Source: Nesterenkonia sandarakina
GTDB taxonomy: Bacteria; Actinomycetota; Actinomycetes; Actinomycetales; Micrococcaceae
Direction of reading: 5' to 3'
DNA length: 64,000 bases
NCBI RefSeq assembly: GCF_003003175.1
Contig: NZ_PVTY01000015.1
Span: forward strand, 1-64,000
Each line of letters starts with the position of its first letter. Position 1 is the first letter of the stretch. A program made the translations under genes and the position numbers. Under the pieces are notes generated by a model. The model saw only the letters and a list, made by a program, of their open reading frames with translations. It searched no databases and had not been told where the DNA came from. Positions 1 through 8,998 of the stretch are shown in pieces.

Positions 1-301
1 CGGACGCCTGCGCGATGAAGCCGCATTCGCCGCACTCGCAGGGGTGAGTCCCATCCCGGCGTCCTCAGGCAATACCACTCGCCATAGGCTGAATCGCGGA
101 GGCGACCGAAGACTCAATCGCGCACTCCACATGGCCACGGTCGCCCTCATGGCCCACAATCCTGAGACACGTGCCTACGTCGCCAAACGTCGGGCTGAAG
201 GGCTCACCAACAAGGAGATCCGACGCTGCCTCAAGCGATACCTCGCCCGCCGGATCTACCGTGCCCTGGAAAACTCCCACAGGATCCCACTCGTTGCTTG
301 A
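1..301 (+). mobile_element. IS110-family transposase, C-terminal fragment (cut by window edge)
   Basis: The open frame runs in from the left edge (frame from base 2) to a TGA at 299-301. It carries the conserved C-terminal region of IS110/IS116/IS902 transposases, including GVSPIPASSG and RLNRGGDRRLN followed by an ALH motif. These DEDD-type transposases act through a Holliday-junction-like mechanism and usually lack terminal inverted repeats, so the right end of the element cannot be placed exactly. It probably lies just beyond the stop. The N-terminal catalytic part is outside the window. The element sits at the 3' end of the flippase frame on the other strand, which it has evidently truncated. 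Confidence 0.85.
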
Positions 302-1175
302 CAGACATAGAAGAGTCCATGGGTATCATCGCACGTCGTGCGCGGACTTCCCGCTCCCGCAGTGTCGGAGGTGAACCGACCCACTGTTGGACAGCATTGG
401 GAAGCGGCGACATCGCAGTGAGCACCATACGCGTTAGGCGATCTCCAGCGGCGAAGACGGCTGTCGCACCGACGTTTGAGACGGCACTCACAATGACAAC
501 CGGGAGTTGCATGTAGAGCGCGCTCGTTCCGCGCGCCGCCGCGATCGATGCCTGAGCTCTCACAGAAAATCGCAGCGAGCGCCCTCGGGCACGCCTGAAG
601 TCATCGAGCGTAACGCCCGCCACTTTGAGCGAGAGAGTTACGGCAATGCACCAGGGCACGAGCAACGCAACGAGCGGGTAGGTCCACAGTGGCAATCCAG
701 CAAAGAGCATAATGGCCGATACTCCGGCACCGGTTAGTCGCGGAATCGAATCTAGGGCGACGGTCAACCAGGGACGCCCAATACCAAAAAAATACCAAGC
801 CATTGAGAGGCCAGCGAAGCAACTTGCCAGTGCAGTGAGCGCCGATTCCAATGCAAATGCACCACCGAGTAGGAAGGCAGCTGCCGTAGCGATTACTCCC
901 AGGGGAAGCAGAAGTACGAGCCTACTGTTGACAGCCAGCGCAGCGTAGTGGCGACGCCTAGATGGCTTGGCACGCGCCACGCGCATAGGTCCATTCCAGG
1001 ACCACCCTAACTCTACAAAAGCCGCAATTGCGCTACCGATCGCCTGGCCCACGGCAATCGCGGCCCATCCTTCCGCACCACTGTGCGTCGTTATCGCAGG
1101 TAGGACTAGAAGGGGCGTCAGCATTCCGAAAAGAGGGACTGCAGCGAAGCCGAATGTCTGCCTTACGCGGGGCAT
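302..1175 (-). pseudogene. Polysaccharide flippase (Wzx-like), 3' end removed by IS110
   Basis: This is a multi-pass membrane protein of the MATE/Wzx-like oligosaccharide flippase superfamily, which moves lipid-linked sugar repeat units across the membrane. The frame starts at ATG 1175 and shows about seven hydrophobic segments. A motif typical of the middle of these proteins, GDRLTRM followed by PNAVQQWVG, lies near residue 250. Family members are about 400-430 residues, but here the frame runs straight into sequence complementary to the IS110 transposase and would stop at 231. The true junction is probably between about 300 and 345. Roughly the last third is missing, so the gene is almost certainly non-functional. 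It belongs to the same polysaccharide locus as the sugar transferase upstream. Confidence 0.75.
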
Positions 1176-1353
1176 GAGGGACGTTCATGAGCTACGAACA
1201 TCATTCGTTGCCTCCATTTTTAGCACCAGCGGCTCGGAGTATCGTGTGCGCAAATGTTGGATTTTAGAACACGCCACTCAACAATCTCGTCACCGAATGA
1301 AATTTCCAATAAAAGGCTCATCCAACTAGGTTAATGAAAAGGCATTACAAATT

Positions 1354-1369
1354 TTTTTATGCATAAAAA
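1354..1369. repeat. AT-only perfect palindrome in the flippase/sugar transferase gap
   Basis: The 245-bp gap 1176-1420 has no gene and is strikingly AT-rich for this genome. It contains the 16-bp perfect palindrome TTTTTATGCATAAAAA, with 8-bp arms and no spacer. The position, just downstream of the sugar transferase stop on the minus strand, would suit a weak transcript end or a protein-binding site. No U-tract-plus-GC-stem terminator is present. Confidence 0.4.
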
Positions 1370-1420
1370 CCGAGATAAGAGCCATGACTTGATAACGATT
1401 CTACGAAATAGCCCATCAGC

Positions 1421-2959
1421 TTAATGGGCACTTCCCCCAGGAAAAACCACTGCTTTGAAAGTTCTGAATAGAATACCGATATCTCCTGTAAGAGACCAGT
1501 TCTCTATGTAATAGAGGTCCAGCCGCACAGCTTGCTCCCACTCCAGCTCGCTGCGGCCGCTCACCTGCCAAAGACCGGTCACGCCGGGACGCATGATGAG
1601 GCGACGATGATGGGCATCCGTATATAACGCAACCTCCGCGGCGACCTGCGGGCGCGGTCCGATTAGACTCATTGAACCAACGAGTACATTGAACAGCTGT
1701 GGTAGTTCGTCCAGCGAGTACTTCCGCAAAAAACGTCCAATGGATGTGATCCGTGGATCGTTCTGAACCTTGAAAAGCGGCTCCTCTGCTGTCCCCTGCG
1801 CTTCAAGCAACGCTTGCAGTTCTCGGTCCGCTCCAACGCGCATCGACCGAAACTTCAGCATATCGAAAGGTTCCCCACGCTGGCCGATCCTCCTCGAACG
1901 ATAAAGCAATGGCCCTGGCGAAGTAGCTTTTACGAGAAGCGCTATTATCAGCATGGGAAGCGCCAAGCCGGCGATGATCGAGAGCGACCCAACAACATCG
2001 AAACTTCGCTTCATCACCATCCGCAAACCAGTGTACTGAGGCGTTTCGACATGAAGTAGGGGCAGTCCTGAAACGGGGCGGCTATGGATTCTAGGCCCGC
2101 TGACGTCCGTTAAACTGGGCGCCATTATAAGAGAATACTTATCTTGCTCGAGTTCCCAGCTCAGTTCCTTAACGCGCCTTGGGTCGAGGTCATCGGAACT
2201 AGTGACGATGACGGTGTCGGCTGCGATCCGCTTCATTGCAACACGGGCGGTTGAGAAGTCTCCCACGACGGGGATCCCGGCAATTTCAGTCTTGATCCCA
2301 ACTTGGGTGCGGCTGAGGCACACGCCGACTACCTTATAACCCGCCCATTGCTGACGTCCGAGTTCTTGAGCGATGTGCTCTACCGACGCAGGTGAACCCA
2401 TGAGTAGGACACGTCGACAATGTTGTCCATTGCGCCTTCGACGGTGAAGCCACCTCCTCCATACCCAGCGCTCGACAAGTAGCGCCATAATCCCTATTGG
2501 GAAGATCAATAGGAGGTACCCGCGCGCAAGGTTCAGATTGAGGAGGAAAGCGAGTGTCGCGAAGCCGGCAAATAGTTTAATCCCGGAATCGGCGATGATA
2601 CGATATTCCAACCACCCGGACCCTATTACCCGGCTATTGCGGGAACCCGTCATCCAGAGCATGGCAAGCCACAGACCCACGATGACCAGGGACACCAGAA
2701 GGTAGTTTATTCGACCCTCACCTGCAGCTGGGAGGCTGAATTCCGCTTCGGAACCCAAGCTGACCCAAGCCACCTGCACACCCACGACCACAGCGATAAC
2801 AACAACTGAATCACTGAAGGCAAGGCGATTGGCGAAGCTCCGGCGCCACGACTCCCATTTCGACTCTTCCGGATGGGAATTTTTCAGCTCTAGGTTCGGT
2901 CTTGGACCCAACTTATGATCACTGTCGGGGGCTTCTGGCAGATTCAACCCGATGCTCAC
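1421..2959 (-). CDS. Polyprenyl-phosphate sugar-1-phosphate transferase (EPS priming enzyme, WbaP/CpsE type)
   Basis: The enzyme transfers a sugar-1-phosphate from a nucleotide sugar to undecaprenyl phosphate, the first membrane step of exopolysaccharide repeat-unit assembly. The start is taken as GTG 2959, because AAGGGCGGTG lies just upstream and residues before it are not family-like; the open frame extends to 3142. The 512-residue protein has an N-terminal block of about four to five membrane helices and a middle Rossmann-like CoA-binding-type region. The C-terminal sugar transferase domain (about residues 310-512) opens with KRSFDVVGS, then shows LKFRSM, DELPQLFNVL, LIGPRPQ and RPGVTGLWQVSGR. 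Length and domain order match the family. The adjacent flippase, kinase and phosphatase support an EPS role. Confidence 0.92.
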   Translation of the reverse strand: MSIGLNLPEAPDSDHKLGPRPNLELKNSHPEESKWESWRRSFANRLAFSDSVVVIAVVVGVQVAWVSLGSEAEFSLPAAGEGRINYLLVSLVIVGLWLAMLWMTGSRNSRVIGSGWLEYRIIADSGIKLFAGFATLAFLLNLNLARGYLLLIFPIGIMALLVERWVWRRWLHRRRRNGQHCRRVLLMGSPASVEHIAQELGRQQWAGYKVVGVCLSRTQVGIKTEIAGIPVVGDFSTARVAMKRIAADTVIVTSSDDLDPRRVKELSWELEQDKYSLIMAPSLTDVSGPRIHSRPVSGLPLLHVETPQYTGLRMVMKRSFDVVGSLSIIAGLALPMLIIALLVKATSPGPLLYRSRRIGQRGEPFDMLKFRSMRVGADRELQALLEAQGTAEEPLFKVQNDPRITSIGRFLRKYSLDELPQLFNVLVGSMSLIGPRPQVAAEVALYTDAHHRRLIMRPGVTGLWQVSGRSELEWEQAVRLDLYYIENWSLTGDIGILFRTFKAVVFPGGSAH

Positions 2960-3759
2960 ACAATCACCGCCCTTACGACATGGCCGTGACGGTTGCACGA
3001 TGACACTGCAAACTTCATGGCTGCCTCCTAACAGGGAGATCTCCCAGACGAGCGTTCTTGCTTCGTGTAATATACCACTGATTATTGCGGAACTTACTAC
3101 GCATCCGGCGCATCTCCTGTTGCGAATCCTACGCAGTATCACCGGCGTTTTCGCCGGCCTAAAGACCTTGTTTCACGCAAGAGCCGCCGCCCTACTTTGA
3201 ATTCCTCGCCGCACGTGCCGGCGGCGTTATGCGCAGCCCATCAATTCCACTGTCGCTTTGACATGGCAACTTGACCCACAGTCTGGTTTCGCCAACACCT
3301 CGCCAGCCGGTGGCCTTGATCGGACGCGGGACAACGAGTGCCGATCCAGGCAAGTCCAGGGCTGCAGATCCATCGCTCGTTCGCGAGAGCCGCCAGATCA
3401 AGCAGACCGCAGCCAACCTTGCGATACACATGCTCGCGCTGGACTCCGGGCTACACCACGATGGCATATACCAGAGCCTTCGTCCGGACCAGGTTGCGTA
3501 GGAATGGGCTGAACTGCGCGCAGTTCATGCAGTGGCTTGTCAGTTGCGGCAACGGTTCTTGGCCCTACGAAGAGCGCGCACAGGAACCTTTTCTACCCAG
3601 AGCGTCCAGTCGCTGATCTGACAGAACACCACCCAACGATTTAAATGACAGCTGAGATTTGTCTCTGGACAATGCAAGGAGTTTCTCCGTTCGTCGGGTC
3701 ATAAGATCCCACGAGCGAAGCAGCCATGGTGCTGTCCTGGTCGGATGACGTCAACTAAT
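2960..3759. other. Gene-free debris between EPS genes
   Basis: About 800 bp carry no convincing gene. Several short overlapping frames occur on both strands between 3190 and 3620 but none resembles a family I know. One plus-strand frame (from about 3271) runs through an in-frame TAG at 3499-3501 and on to a TGA at 3619-3621. That would fit a decayed gene, though I cannot identify it. Base composition is mixed and lacks the strong third-position GC of the neighbouring genes. This suggests remnants of lost EPS or mobile genes. Confidence 0.5.
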
Positions 3760-3909
3760 TCACGGTGCCCGTACTTGAACATGAGACTCTTTCCGCTCCC
3801 AACTGAGTCTCAGGGCGACAAGGACATAATCCGCTGCGATGAATGCCAGCAATGGGGGGACCGGCAAGAGAACCAGCGCGCCTCCTGACGAGGGTCTGCG
3901 CTGTGCCCC
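3760..3909 (-). pseudogene. C-terminal fragment of a membrane protein
   Basis: Directly after the phosphatase stop codon, in the same reading frame, about 49 codons remain open and end at a TGA (3760-3762). They encode a hydrophobic stretch (GGALVLLPVPPLLAFIAADY) and then a charged tail (RLSWERKESHV). This looks like the last transmembrane helix and cytoplasmic tail of an integral membrane protein, such as an O-antigen polymerase or ligase. No start codon or N-terminal part is present. It is best read as the remnant of an EPS gene deleted downstream of the phosphatase. The family assignment is inference only. Confidence 0.35.
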
Positions 3910-4533
3910 TTATGCTCTGAGCCGCTCGGCCAGGTGCATCGCGGTGCTCTCGATGTCATTCAGCGCTTCAACGATCTGGCGCGCAGATTCTTCATAGGTC
4001 TTTTGGGAACGACGGTAAGGATCCACTACGTCGACTGGACTGCCTTCTTCGACGGCCAGGTAACCACGTCTCGCTGCGGCCCACTTCACTCCGCTACGAA
4101 GCTTGTCAGCGGCGTCCAAAGTGGAGAAACCTGCAGGCGGCACTGCGAGAATTTTCCCTGCGCTCTCCAGGAGAGCCGCGAACTCCGTAAGTGTGAAGGC
4201 GATGCGCGAAGAGCGCGGGAGGAGACGCACCACGGCACTACGATGTTCCGTGGCCATACCTAAGACGAGGTCTGCTCGTCTCACATGCCCCATCGTCAGC
4301 TGACATCCAGAGTGGCCTGCAGGAGACCCTCCATAGCGTACGGAGCCGGCGGCGGCTTCTGTTGGCATGTCTGACCCGACCATGGCTCTCGTTCCGGCGC
4401 TCTCCACCACAACTGCCGGTTTCAGTAGTGGGAAGCGCTCGGCGATTCTGGCTCGGATGAGCTGTTCCGCTTGGGCGGAGCGGCAGATATTGCCAGTGCA
4501 CACCACAAGGATGCGGAACGGGTCAGACATCAC
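3910..4533 (-). CDS. Low-molecular-weight protein-tyrosine phosphatase (Wzb type)
   Basis: This cytoplasmic phosphatase removes phosphate from tyrosine, typically from the C-terminal tyrosine cluster of the partner BY-kinase, and so cycles polysaccharide assembly. The P-loop VCTGNICRS fits CX5R(S), with nucleophile Cys12 and Arg18. The catalytic Asp lies in VDPYRRS (Asp171). At 207 residues it is longer than the usual 145-160, with extra sequence in the middle and at the end. The start codon GTG-ATG follows directly on the stop of the kinase gene, so the two are translationally coupled. Its substrate is inferred to be that kinase. Confidence 0.9.
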   Translation of the reverse strand: MMSDPFRILVVCTGNICRSAQAEQLIRARIAERFPLLKPAVVVESAGTRAMVGSDMPTEAAAGSVRYGGSPAGHSGCQLTMGHVRRADLVLGMATEHRSAVVRLLPRSSRIAFTLTEFAALLESAGKILAVPPAGFSTLDAADKLRSGVKWAAARRGYLAVEEGSPVDVVDPYRRSQKTYEESARQIVEALNDIESTAMHLAERLRA

Positions 4534-5907
4534 TCAGGCCCTTCGATCCTCTTCATAGGTATATGCGTAGTTGTATAACCCATATCCGTAGGCATCGGGG
4601 CCCTTGGTCGGAAGCATGGTGGGAATCACGCCAAACAGTTTCGCACCGACGTGCTCCAATGCAACCACCGACCTGCTGAGCTGGTGCCGGTGTGTCCGTC
4701 CCGCAGCAACCACGATGATGGCACCTGTTGCACGTGTGGCGAGGATCGCCGCGTCTGTGACAGTCAGTGGCGGCGCATCGATCAGCACCACGTCAAACTG
4801 TTCCTTCACGAACCGCAGCAAGGCATCCATGCTAGGCGAACCTAGAAGCTCACTGGGGTTTGGGGGAATGTCCCCGGCAGGAAGTACAGCAAGGTCGTGA
4901 GGGCCCCAATATTGGACGACGTCTTCCAGGTCCACTCTGCCGATCAGTACGTTGGTAAGGCCCACCGCGCCTTCAAGCCCGAAGTAGTCCGCGACCCTTG
5001 GACGACGGAGATCAGCGTCGATGACCAAGACCCTCTGACCGGCCTCCTGCATGGTAATAGCAAGGTTGGCGACCGTGGTTGACTTGCCTTCTCCCTGGTG
5101 GGACGAGGTCACTACGAAGCTTCGCTTGGTTTCACCGACCTCAAGGAACTGGAGATTGGTTCGCAGGGTGCGGAAGGACTCTGCACGCGGGCTCTTTGGA
5201 TCCACCTGGACCACCAAGGGCCGCTTTGGGGCCTCGGGATCATAGGATATGCCTCCCAGGAGAGGTGTGTCGGTGACTGCGGCGATATCGTGCTCACCAC
5301 GGATTCTGGTGTCGAGGACCTCGCGTAGCACCGCGATGCCCACACCAAGAACCAGCCCCGCAAGAAGACCGAGAGTGAGGTTGAGTGGGATCCGCGGTGC
5401 TACCGGAGTTTCCGGCGCCACTGCCTGCTGAAGGACTTCCACGGTGACCGCGCTGTCCTCGCCTGAAGAGCCCGGCGTAATCTCGCCGACTACCTCGATC
5501 AGGCTATCCGTCACAGCGTTTGCGATCTCGGCCGCAACGGCCGGATCCTCGTCCGTCGCCGTGATTTGCATGAGCACCGTATTTACGTCGGTGGAGATTG
5601 CCACAGATTCTGAAAGTTCCGTGGGCGTCTGCTCGAGGCCCAACTCATCGATAACAGGCTGCAGCACTCTTGGAGTGGCGGTTACCTGGACGAAACTTTG
5701 AACAATTTGCTGGGTGTAGGTGGTGCCCTGACCCAGCTCCGCCACGGTTGAGGCGGAATCCGTCGACACGTAAACCCGCGTCCCGGCCTCGTACTGGGGA
5801 CTCTGGAGCATCGAGAACGTGGCAGCAGCACCGATCCCGGCGAGGGTCGCCAACACGATGATGAGCCATCCGCGACGGGCGATCCTTAGATATTCATGCA
5901 ATTCCAC
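4534..5907 (-). CDS. Wzz-domain polysaccharide co-polymerase fused to BY-family tyrosine kinase
   Basis: The protein controls EPS chain length and export. An N-terminal membrane helix (about residues 14-33), an extracytoplasmic Wzz domain and a second helix (about 174-194) anchor it. The kinase domain has Walker A SSHQGEGKST (268-277), Walker A' VLVIDADLRRP (294-303) and Walker B VVLIDAPP (373-380). The tail holds six tyrosines between residues 440 and 451, the usual autophosphorylation cluster. As in other actinobacteria, co-polymerase and kinase are one polypeptide of normal length (457 residues). It is the first gene of the EPS transcript and is followed immediately by its likely phosphatase. 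Confidence 0.93.
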   Translation of the reverse strand: MELHEYLRIARRGWLIIVLATLAGIGAAATFSMLQSPQYEAGTRVYVSTDSASTVAELGQGTTYTQQIVQSFVQVTATPRVLQPVIDELGLEQTPTELSESVAISTDVNTVLMQITATDEDPAVAAEIANAVTDSLIEVVGEITPGSSGEDSAVTVEVLQQAVAPETPVAPRIPLNLTLGLLAGLVLGVGIAVLREVLDTRIRGEHDIAAVTDTPLLGGISYDPEAPKRPLVVQVDPKSPRAESFRTLRTNLQFLEVGETKRSFVVTSSHQGEGKSTTVANLAITMQEAGQRVLVIDADLRRPRVADYFGLEGAVGLTNVLIGRVDLEDVVQYWGPHDLAVLPAGDIPPNPSELLGSPSMDALLRFVKEQFDVVLIDAPPLTVTDAAILATRATGAIIVVAAGRTHRHQLSRSVVALEHVGAKLFGVIPTMLPTKGPDAYGYGLYNYAYTYEEDRRA

Positions 5908-6022
5908 GTACCGCTGTCCCCCAAAGTCCCACTGTCATGGCCTGCTTCAGCATAAGGGATGTACGGCGAAAAGACAGATTCTCCGTGAATGACTGGAGGA
6001 CCTGAGACGTAGCACACGTTCG

Positions 6023-8167
6023 TCACATCTGGTCGTGGCCGGCGTTCTGCATCTGGCGGAGCTCCTTCTTCAGCTCGCCGATCTCATCGCGCAGCCGGGC
6101 GGCCACCTCGAAGTTGAGCTCCTCCGCGGCGTGGTGCATCTGGCCGGTGAGCTGGGCAATCAGGTCGGTGAGGTCCTTCGCCGGGGTCTGCGCCGCCAGG
6201 GACTTGCCGGACTTCTTGCCAGTGCTGTCCTCCCCGTCCTCATGATCGAAGCTGGTGTAGCCGCGATGGCCCTTGCCGTACTGGAAGCCGGTAGCCAGGC
6301 CACCCATCCCCTGCAACAGCTCTGCGGTGTCGGCATCCTCGCGGGCCAGCTGGTCGGTGATGTCGGCGATCTTCTTCTGCAGCGGGGTGGGATCGATCCC
6401 GTGTTCATTGTTGTACGCGATCTGCCGCTCACGGCGTCGGTCGGTCTCATCGATCGCGCGGCGCATCGAGTCGGTGATCCGGTCGGCGTACATGTGCACT
6501 TCGCCAGACACGTTGCGGGCGGCACGGCCGATGGTCTGGATCAGCGAGGTGGTGGACCGCAGGAAGCCTTCCTTGTCCGCATCCAGGATCGCCACCATCG
6601 AGACCTCCGGGAGGTCCAGGCCCTCGCGGAGCAGGTTGATCCCGACGACCACGTCATGGACGCCGCGGCGCAGATCCCGCAGGATCTCGATCCGCTTGAG
6701 CGTGTCCACGTCCGAGTGCAGGTACTCCACCTTGATGCCGTTCTCCAGCATGTATTCGGTGAGGTCCTCGGCCATTCGCTTGGTCAGTGTGGTGACCAGC
6801 ACGCGTTCGTTCTTCGCGGTGCGAGTGCGGATCTCCCCCAGCAGGTCATCGATCTGACCTTTGGTCTTCTTGATGATGATCTGCGGGTCCACCAGACCGG
6901 TGGGTCGGATGATCTGTTCCACATAGCCATCGGCCTGGCCAAGTTCGTAGGGACCGGGCGTCGCCGAGAGGTACACGGTCTGTCCGATCCGCTCCAGGAA
7001 CTCATCCCACTTCAGCGGCCGGTTGTCCATGGCGGAGGGCAGCCGGAAGCCGTGATCGACCAGGGTGCGCTTGCGCGACATGTCGCCTTCGTACATGCCG
7101 CCGATCTGCGGGATGGTGGCGTGGGACTCGTCGACGATCAGCAGGTAGTCATCTGGGAAGTAATCCAGCAGGCAGTGCGAGGCGGAGCCGGGTCCGCGGC
7201 CGTCGATGTGCCGGGAGTAGTTCTCGATGCCGTTGCAGAAGCCCATCTGCTGCATCATCTCGAGGTCGTAGGTGGTGCGCATGCGCAGCCGCTGGGCCTC
7301 CAGGAGCTTGTCCTGGGATTCCAGCTCGGCCAGACGCTCGCGCAGCTCGTCCTCGATGCGGCTGATCGCGCTGGCCATCCGCTCATCGCCGGCCACGTAG
7401 TGGCTGGCGGGGAAGATGTACATCTCCTCTTCCTCGCGGACCACGGTGCCGGTGAGCGGGTGCAGGGTGGAGATGGATTCGATCTCATCGCCGAAGAACT
7501 CGATCCGGACCGCGAGCTCCTCGTACATCGGGATGATCTCCACGGTGTCCCCGCGGACCCGGAAGGTGCCGCGGTGGAAGTCGGTGTCATTGCGGGCGTA
7601 CTGCATCCCGACGAAGCGGCGCAGCAGCTCGTCGCGCTCGATCTTCTCCCCCACCTCGACCGCGACCATCTGCTTGATGTATTCCTCGGGTGTGCCGAGC
7701 CCATAGATGCAGGAGACGGTGGCGACCACGACCACGTCACGGCGAGTCAGCAGCGCGTTGGTGGCTGAGTGGCGCAGCCGCTCGACCTCCTCATTGACCG
7801 AGGAGTCCTTCTCGATGAAGGTGTCCGTCTGCGGCACATAGGCCTCGGGCTGGTAGTAGTCGTAGTAGGAGACGAAGTACTCGACCGCGTTGTTCGGCAG
7901 CAGCTCCCGGAACTCGTTCGCCAGCTGGGCCGCCAGGGTCTTGTTCTGGACCATGATCAGCGTGGGCCGCTGGATCTGCTCGATCAGCCAGGCGGAGGTC
8001 GCTGATTTGCCGGTGCCGGTGGCGCCCATCAGCACGACGTCCTTTTCGCCACCCTCGATGCGTTCTACCAGCTCAGCGATCGCCTTCGGCTGATCACCTG
8101 AGGGCTTGAAGGGGCTGATGACCTCGAAGGGGGCAACAGTGCGGCTGATCTTCTGAGCGAGACTCAT
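6023..8167 (-). CDS. uvrB: Excinuclease ABC subunit B
   Basis: UvrB is the damage-verifying helicase-like subunit of nucleotide excision repair, loading with UvrA and recruiting UvrC. The 714-residue product has Walker A GATGTGKS near residue 50, the beta-hairpin signature [10 protein letters not shown] that clamps the DNA strand, DESH-box DESHATIPQ, and QTIGRAARN (motif VI). A C-terminal UVR motif near residues 665-700 contacts UvrC. The linker before the UVR motif is charged and variable. It starts 9 bp downstream of the coaE stop, so the two are very likely cotranscribed, as in many actinobacteria. I saw no SOS box in the short gap. Confidence 0.97.
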   Translation of the reverse strand: MSLAQKISRTVAPFEVISPFKPSGDQPKAIAELVERIEGGEKDVVLMGATGTGKSATSAWLIEQIQRPTLIMVQNKTLAAQLANEFRELLPNNAVEYFVSYYDYYQPEAYVPQTDTFIEKDSSVNEEVERLRHSATNALLTRRDVVVVATVSCIYGLGTPEEYIKQMVAVEVGEKIERDELLRRFVGMQYARNDTDFHRGTFRVRGDTVEIIPMYEELAVRIEFFGDEIESISTLHPLTGTVVREEEEMYIFPASHYVAGDERMASAISRIEDELRERLAELESQDKLLEAQRLRMRTTYDLEMMQQMGFCNGIENYSRHIDGRGPGSASHCLLDYFPDDYLLIVDESHATIPQIGGMYEGDMSRKRTLVDHGFRLPSAMDNRPLKWDEFLERIGQTVYLSATPGPYELGQADGYVEQIIRPTGLVDPQIIIKKTKGQIDDLLGEIRTRTAKNERVLVTTLTKRMAEDLTEYMLENGIKVEYLHSDVDTLKRIEILRDLRRGVHDVVVGINLLREGLDLPEVSMVAILDADKEGFLRSTTSLIQTIGRAARNVSGEVHMYADRITDSMRRAIDETDRRRERQIAYNNEHGIDPTPLQKKIADITDQLAREDADTAELLQGMGGLATGFQYGKGHRGYTSFDHEDGEDSTGKKSGKSLAAQTPAKDLTDLIAQLTGQMHHAAEELNFEVAARLRDEIGELKKELRQMQNAGHDQM

Positions 8168-8176
8168 GCATCAATG

Positions 8177-8791
8177 CTACTGCTGGGCGCTGACCCGCCC
8201 GTGGAGTTTCTCGTACAGCTCATCGACCTGAGCATGCAGGTCGTCGAGGGTGCCGGAATTGTCCAGCACGACGTCCGCCACGGCGGTCCGTTCGGCCTCG
8301 GAGGTCTGTGCGTCGATGCGCGCCTGGGCGTCCTCCGGGCTGGTGTTCCGGTGCCGCACGATCCGGTCCAGCCGCTGCTCCACCGGCGCTGAGACCACCA
8401 CGACTACGTCGAACCGATCGGCCTGTCCGGTCTCCACCAGCAGCGGGATGTCCTCGACCACCAGGGCATCCTCGGGCGCCTGCGCGCGCAGCGCGTTGCG
8501 GGCGTCGCGGACCCGGGGGTGGACGATCGCGTTGAGCTTGGCACGGGCGTCCTCATCAGCGAAGACGATCTGACCCAGCGCCTCACGGTCCAGAGCGCCG
8601 GCCTCGGTCAGCACGCCGGACCCGAAGGTGTCGACCACTTCTTCGAGGCCTGAGGTGCCTGGTTCCAGGGCCTCGCGGGCGAGGATATCGGCGTCGATGA
8701 TGATGGCGCCGTGCTCCGCCAATCGCTTGGAGACCGCTGACTTGCCTGAGGCGATCCCGCCGGTCAGGCCCACGGAGAGGATTCGATGCAT
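8177..8791 (-). CDS. coaE: Dephospho-CoA kinase
   Basis: CoaE phosphorylates the 3'-hydroxyl of dephospho-CoA, the last step of coenzyme A synthesis. The P-loop GGIASGKS begins near residue 10, followed by the conserved DADILARE and a lid region with RLDRIVRHRN. The length (204 residues) is standard for a single-domain CoaE. In many actinobacteria it follows rpsA directly, but here rpsA lies about 7.8 kb away behind a cargo block. coaE therefore needs its own promoter in the 207-bp gap it shares with the divergent solute-binding protein gene. Confidence 0.96.
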   Translation of the reverse strand: MHRILSVGLTGGIASGKSAVSKRLAEHGAIIIDADILAREALEPGTSGLEEVVDTFGSGVLTEAGALDREALGQIVFADEDARAKLNAIVHPRVRDARNALRAQAPEDALVVEDIPLLVETGQADRFDVVVVVSAPVEQRLDRIVRHRNTSPEDAQARIDAQTSEAERTAVADVVLDNSGTLDDLHAQVDELYEKLHGRVSAQQ

Positions 8792-8884
8792 CCCCTGAGT
8801 CTAAATGAGCGGCGCGGAGGCAGGGCGGGCGCCCTCAAGTTCGCTCACCCGGAAAACCGTAGTGATATTCGTTACATTTTTGTC

Positions 8885-8914
8885 TTGACAGCCCGATCCG
8901 GTGCTCCATACGCT
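8885..8914 (+). promoter_or_regulatory. Sigma-70-type promoter for the solute-binding protein gene
   Basis: A perfect -35 hexamer TTGACA (8885-8890) is followed after 18 bp by TACGCT (8909-8914), a weaker -10. Transcription would begin near 8921, just upstream of the palindrome at 8925-8946. The pairing with that operator makes this promoter more believable than either element alone. Confidence 0.6.
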
Positions 8915-8924
8915 CGAGAACAGC

Positions 8925-8946
8925 AAAATGTGATCGTTCACATTTT
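8925..8946. promoter_or_regulatory. LacI-family operator (perfect 22-bp inverted repeat)
   Basis: AAAATGTGA and TCACATTTT are exact 9-bp inverted arms around TCGT. The core TGTGATCGTTCACA closely resembles the sites bound by actinobacterial LacI-family sugar repressors (TGTGAACGTTCACA type). It lies immediately downstream of the predicted promoter, where a bound repressor would block transcription of the sugar-binding lipoprotein. No LacI gene is in the window, so the regulator is encoded elsewhere. Confidence 0.75.
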
Positions 8947-8998
8947 GATCCGCCCACCCAGAGAAGCCCGTTCTGAAGCACCTGACATCGGAGTCACT

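Noticed and set aside
6035-7768. A 577-codon plus-strand frame opposite uvrB
   Set aside because: The product is low-complexity and rich in Val, Leu, Gly, His and Asp, as expected from reading high-GC codons backwards; uvrB is certain.
8792-8998. SOS box for coaE-uvrB
   Set aside because: No sequence close to an actinobacterial LexA site was found in the gap.
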